Assembly: GCA_002424545.1 (NCBI GenBank)
Contig: DIKL01000019.1
Span: 532 to 9,593 of the forward strand
Origin: Syntrophaceae bacterium UBA5619
GTDB lineage: Bacteria; Desulfobacterota; Syntrophia; Syntrophales; UBA5619
DNA: 9,062 nt
Reading direction: 5' to 3'
Shown piece by piece: positions 6,261 through 9,062 of the stretch. The notes below the pieces were generated by a model. It saw only the letters and a program-made list of their open reading frames with translations, made no database searches and had not been told where the DNA came from. Within the stretch, counting starts at the first letter, position 1. Each line of letters begins with the position of its first letter. Both the position numbers and the translations under genes were made by a program.

Positions 6261-8051
6261 TCAGGCGTAGAGCGCCTCGATGCGATCCATGTACTTATCC
6301 AGAACCACCCGCCGTTTGAGTTTCATCGTCTGGGTCAGCATTCCGTTCTCGGCAGTGAATCCTTCCGTCAAATAGAGGAACTTCTTCGGGATTTCGTATC
6401 CGCCGAAGCGGCCCTGCAAGACCTTCAGGATCTCCCCGGTGATCATCGCCTGGATTTGTTCGTTCCCGACGAGCTGCCGGATGTCGCCGGAGATTCCCTG
6501 CTTTTCCGCGTACCGTTCGACCATCAGGAAGTCGGGAACGACCAGCGCGATCGTGAAGGGACGGTTCTCGCCGAAGATCAGAACGTTTTGCACCCAGGGC
6601 ACCAGCGAGATCTCCTCCTCCAGCGCGGCGGGAAAGACGAACTTGCCGTTCTCCAGCTTGAATTGCTCCTTGATCCGGCCGGTGATGTAGAGGTAGCCGT
6701 CCGCGTCGAGGCGCCCCCGATCCCCCGTCCGGACGCCGCCGTCCGGCGTCATCACCTCCCGGGTCTTGTCGGGTTTGTTGTGGTACCCTTTCATCACGTT
6801 CGGTCCGTAGACGACGATCTCCCCATCCGTCGCCTCCTCCTCGACCATCGAGGAATCGATCACGATCCGCACGTTTTCGATTGCGCGGCCCACGCTCCCC
6901 AGGCGGTAGGCGAAGGAGGCGTTCATCGCGATCGCGGGCGAGGTCTCGGTCATCCCATAGCAGTCGTAGATCGGAATCCCGACGTCGAAGAAGAAATGGG
7001 CGATCTCCACGTTCATCGCGGCGCTCCCGCTCATCGCCCCCTTGAGCCGCCCGCCCATCTTCTGTCGGATCTTCGCAAAGACGATCTTGTCGGCAATCTT
7101 GAATTTCAGTTCGTTGCCGAGATCGCTCCGGCCGGCGGCCTTCCGTTCGCGCCGCCGCTTCCCCGCCTCGATCCCCATGACGAAGAGCTTCCGGGCGAGC
7201 CCCCCTTCCGTGTTCATCTTCTCCCAGAGGCCGTTGTAAATCCGGTTGAAAACGCGGGGGACGGCAATCAGCCAGGTGGGCCGAACCAGGGCCATATCCT
7301 GGACGACCGTTTTGACATTTTCGATGAAACCGATCGACCCGCCGAGATAGATCATGGCGTTGAGCTCCGCCGTCTGTCCATAGGAGTGGGCCCAGGGAAG
7401 GATGGAAAGGCTCACGTCCTCCGCCGTGAGCTCGGGATACATGCTGACCCCCGCCATGGAATTGCTCGTGCAGTTTCCGTGCGAGAGGAGAACCCCCTTG
7501 GGCTCGCCGGTGGTCCCCGAGGTGTAGATCAGGCTGGCGATTTCGCCGGAATCCGGACGGATGGCCTTCACCGGACGAACCCGGCCCGCCTCTTCCAGGG
7601 CCGTCATGCTCCCCGGCCCTTCCCCCTCGATCAGCACGAGATGCGCCAGCCGCGGGATCTTCTGCGGAAAATCCTTCACCTTTTCCAGGATCTCCGGCTT
7701 GGATACGAACAGAACTTTGACCGCGCTGTCGGCAACGATATATTCCCAGATCCGGGGGAGCTCCGATTCGTACATCGGCACAAAACGGCCGCCCAGACCG
7801 TAGGTCGCATAGGCGGCGATCGCCCATTCCGACCGGTTGTTCGCGATGATCCCGACCGCGTCGCCCCGGCCGACCCCCAGGCCCGCCAGACCGGCGCGCA
7901 GATCGTCCACCCGGCGGCCGATCTGCCCGTAGGTCAGCCATTCGTATACACCCCGCGCGTTTTTAGTTCCGAACAGCGGGCGGTCCGGACGCCGCGCCAC
8001 GCTGTTCTCCAGAAATTCGACCAGATTGTCCGGCTTGTCCAGTGATCCCAT
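6261..8051 (-). CDS. Long-chain acyl-CoA synthetase (AMP-forming fatty acid-CoA ligase)
   Basis: A 596-residue ligase that activates fatty acids to acyl-CoA through an acyl-adenylate, using ATP and CoA; probably cytoplasmic or membrane-associated. Motifs in order: the AMP-binding P-loop IYTSGTTGEPKGV (175-187), LPWAHSYGQ (218-226), YGMTETSP (365-372), GEIVVYGPNVMKGY (410-423), TGDRGRL (442-448), and the GRIKEQFKLENGK hinge (458-470) typical of the long-chain branch. The C-terminal lysine region is LTQTMKLKRR (572-581), where K577 is the likely catalytic lysine. Length is normal. I chose the ATG at 8051 because AGGAGG lies just upstream and the protein then begins like its family (DNLVEFLENSVARRPDRPLF). 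The same frame is open to 8456, but that part overlaps the flavoprotein gene. It starts 17 bases after that gene, so they probably share an operon. Substrate chain length is not resolved. Confidence 0.94.
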   Translation of the reverse strand: MGSLDKPDNLVEFLENSVARRPDRPLFGTKNARGVYEWLTYGQIGRRVDDLRAGLAGLGVGRGDAVGIIANNRSEWAIAAYATYGLGGRFVPMYESELPRIWEYIVADSAVKVLFVSKPEILEKVKDFPQKIPRLAHLVLIEGEGPGSMTALEEAGRVRPVKAIRPDSGEIASLIYTSGTTGEPKGVLLSHGNCTSNSMAGVSMYPELTAEDVSLSILPWAHSYGQTAELNAMIYLGGSIGFIENVKTVVQDMALVRPTWLIAVPRVFNRIYNGLWEKMNTEGGLARKLFVMGIEAGKRRRERKAAGRSDLGNELKFKIADKIVFAKIRQKMGGRLKGAMSGSAAMNVEIAHFFFDVGIPIYDCYGMTETSPAIAMNASFAYRLGSVGRAIENVRIVIDSSMVEEEATDGEIVVYGPNVMKGYHNKPDKTREVMTPDGGVRTGDRGRLDADGYLYITGRIKEQFKLENGKFVFPAALEEEISLVPWVQNVLIFGENRPFTIALVVPDFLMVERYAEKQGISGDIRQLVGNEQIQAMITGEILKVLQGRFGGYEIPKKFLYLTEGFTAENGMLTQTMKLKRRVVLDKYMDRIEALYA

Positions 8052-8055
8052 GATT

Positions 8056-8061
8056 CCTCCT
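8056..8061 (-). promoter_or_regulatory. Ribosome binding site of the acyl-CoA synthetase
   Basis: The minus strand reads GAGGAGGAATC directly before the ATG at 8051. It lies in the 17-base gap after the flavoprotein stop (8071-8069) and fixes the start against the longer open frame that reaches 8456. Confidence 0.75.
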
Positions 8062-8068
8062 CTGTTTT

Positions 8069-9062
8069 TCAGCAATGAATCCTTCCCACGATCGTTTGCC
8101 GTATTTTGCGCCCATTTCCTGATCCGTCCTCGGGAAACGGTTGATAGACCGCGGCCGACTCGCCGGCGACATAGCCGGTGGAAAAAGCCGCCTGGAGGTT
8201 GTAGCCTCCGGTATCGGCATCGATGTCCATCACCTCTCCGCAGAAATAGAGTCCGGGAACGAGGCGCGATCCCATCGTTTTGGGATCGATCTCTTTGAGC
8301 GAAACGCCGCCCGCCGTAACCATCGCCGCGGTCAGCGGAAGGGGTTCCCGAATGTTGAATCGAAGCGCCTTCAGAAAACCGAGGAGCCTCTCCCGCTCCC
8401 CGGCGTCGATTTGATGACCAGGCCGATCCGCGGGGATGCCGGTCATCTCGATGCAAGGTTCGACCATCTTGCGGGGGAGGAGCCCGGCCAGAAGGTTGCG
8501 GAAGCCCTTCTTGCCGAACCGATCGAAATCCCGCTGGAGGCGGGCGCGAAGCATTTCCTCCGTGAGGGCCGGCTTCAGATCGACGGCAACGCTGACCGGG
8601 CCTTCCTCAAGCGCCTCCACGATGGACAGGCTCATCAGCAATGTGATCGGACCGCCGATTCCGAAATGGGTGAAGAGCATCTCCCCCATCCGGCTCTCGA
8701 TAACCGGGCCTTTCTTCCGTCGTTGCCGCAGCCCCCGGCCGATATCCTTGGGGGGAGTCCGGGCGGGATCGATATCCTGCGCCGGACCGCGAAAGGCGGT
8801 GAGCCGCACGTTTTTGAGGCTCACCCCCTGCATCGACTTCGCCCGCTCGATCTCCTTGACCACCAGCGGAACGAGGGCGGGTCGAAGCTTCGTTACGGTG
8901 TGGCCGAGCAGGGCCGCCATCCGGTAACCGTCTCCGGAGGAGCCGGTCGCCGGCCAGGTGGCGCCGCCGGTCGCCAAAACAACGGCCCGGGCGGGAATGA
9001 GCCCCTCCTGCGTGCGCACCCCCTCGACGCGGCCGCCGCGGACGGCCACCCCGTTTACGGAG
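8069..9062 (-). CDS. HI0933/BaiN-type NAD(P)/FAD-dependent flavoprotein, C-terminal part (5' end off window)
   Basis: The frame is open to the window edge and encodes the last 330 residues of what is normally a roughly 400-residue protein. The N-terminal FAD-binding GxGxxG region lies outside. Visible family marks are GGRVEGVRT then ARAVVLATGGATWPATGSSG and DGY near the start, LRPALVPLVVKE, the FTHFGIGGP segment, and the diagnostic end VPGLYFCGEVMDIDADTGGY followed by NLQAAFSTGYVAGE, which contacts FAD. Relatives include E. coli YhiN and BaiN, a flavoenzyme proposed to act in bile-acid dehydroxylation. The general role of the family is poorly known, so I assign only a flavin-dependent oxidoreductase. 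The GTG at 9049 is an internal valine, because the frame continues upstream with SVNG. It is followed closely by the acyl-CoA synthetase gene. Confidence 0.9.
   Translation of the reverse strand, partial: SVNGVAVRGGRVEGVRTQEGLIPARAVVLATGGATWPATGSSGDGYRMAALLGHTVTKLRPALVPLVVKEIERAKSMQGVSLKNVRLTAFRGPAQDIDPARTPPKDIGRGLRQRRKKGPVIESRMGEMLFTHFGIGGPITLLMSLSIVEALEEGPVSVAVDLKPALTEEMLRARLQRDFDRFGKKGFRNLLAGLLPRKMVEPCIEMTGIPADRPGHQIDAGERERLLGFLKALRFNIREPLPLTAAMVTAGGVSLKEIDPKTMGSRLVPGLYFCGEVMDIDADTGGYNLQAAFSTGYVAGESAAVYQPFPEDGSGNGRKIRQTIVGRIHC

Noticed and set aside
6456..8045. A 529-codon plus-strand open frame, and a 548-codon alternative minus-strand frame at 6295-7941
   Set aside because: Both shadow the acyl-CoA synthetase, which carries every expected motif. 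The shadow proteins are strings of R, G, P, D and H, typical of wrong frames in GC-rich DNA.
8052..8456. Possible N-terminal extension of the acyl-CoA synthetase
   Set aside because: The extension overlaps the flavoprotein's conserved C-terminus in another frame and has no family resemblance, while the ATG at 8051 has a strong ribosome binding site.

Overview
The window is about 9 kb of moderately GC-rich bacterial chromosome. Every gene I can support lies on the minus strand, so transcription runs from base 9062 towards base 1. There are no RNA genes, CRISPR arrays or transposases. The gene styles (a four-PAS HD-GYP protein, a long-chain acyl-CoA synthetase, an HI0933-type flavoprotein, a single-chain restriction-modification enzyme and small toxin-antitoxin genes) fit a free-living Gram-negative bacterium. 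A Desulfobacterota/Syntrophales-like anaerobe is my guess, but that is inference from protein style only.

Layout in the direction of transcription. (1) 9062-8069: C-terminal part of an HI0933/BaiN-type FAD flavoprotein, cut by the window edge. (2) 8051-6261: AMP-forming long-chain acyl-CoA synthetase, 17 bases after the flavoprotein and with a strong ribosome binding site, so probably the same operon. (3) 6260-6106: short gap with a possible gene remnant. (4) 6105-3103: a 1000-residue fused restriction-modification protein (Type IIG/Eco57I-like) with an N-terminal PD-(D/E)xK nuclease, a DPACGSGSF/NPPY adenine methyltransferase core and a C-terminal recognition region of visibly lower GC. (5) 2978-2509: an overlapping two-gene toxin-antitoxin module of ParD-like/ParE-RelE type. 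(6) 2478-2365: a degenerate second copy of the last 26 codons of the restriction-modification gene plus its downstream flank. (7) 2308-2102: a lone Phd/YefM-like antitoxin with no toxin. (8) 2080-1: a PAS-PAS-PAS-PAS-HD-GYP protein, probably a cyclic-di-GMP phosphodiesterase, running off the left edge.

Interpretation: the segment from about 2100 to 6200 reads as a small defence/addiction island set between ordinary housekeeping-type genes. A fused restriction enzyme is followed by a toxin-antitoxin pair, and the same arrangement (restriction gene tail, short gap, antitoxin gene) is repeated once more in decayed form just downstream. The most interesting signal is this imperfect direct repeat of the methylase 3' end on both sides of the intact toxin-antitoxin pair. 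It suggests either insertion or recombination at the end of the restriction gene, or the decay of a second restriction/antitoxin unit.
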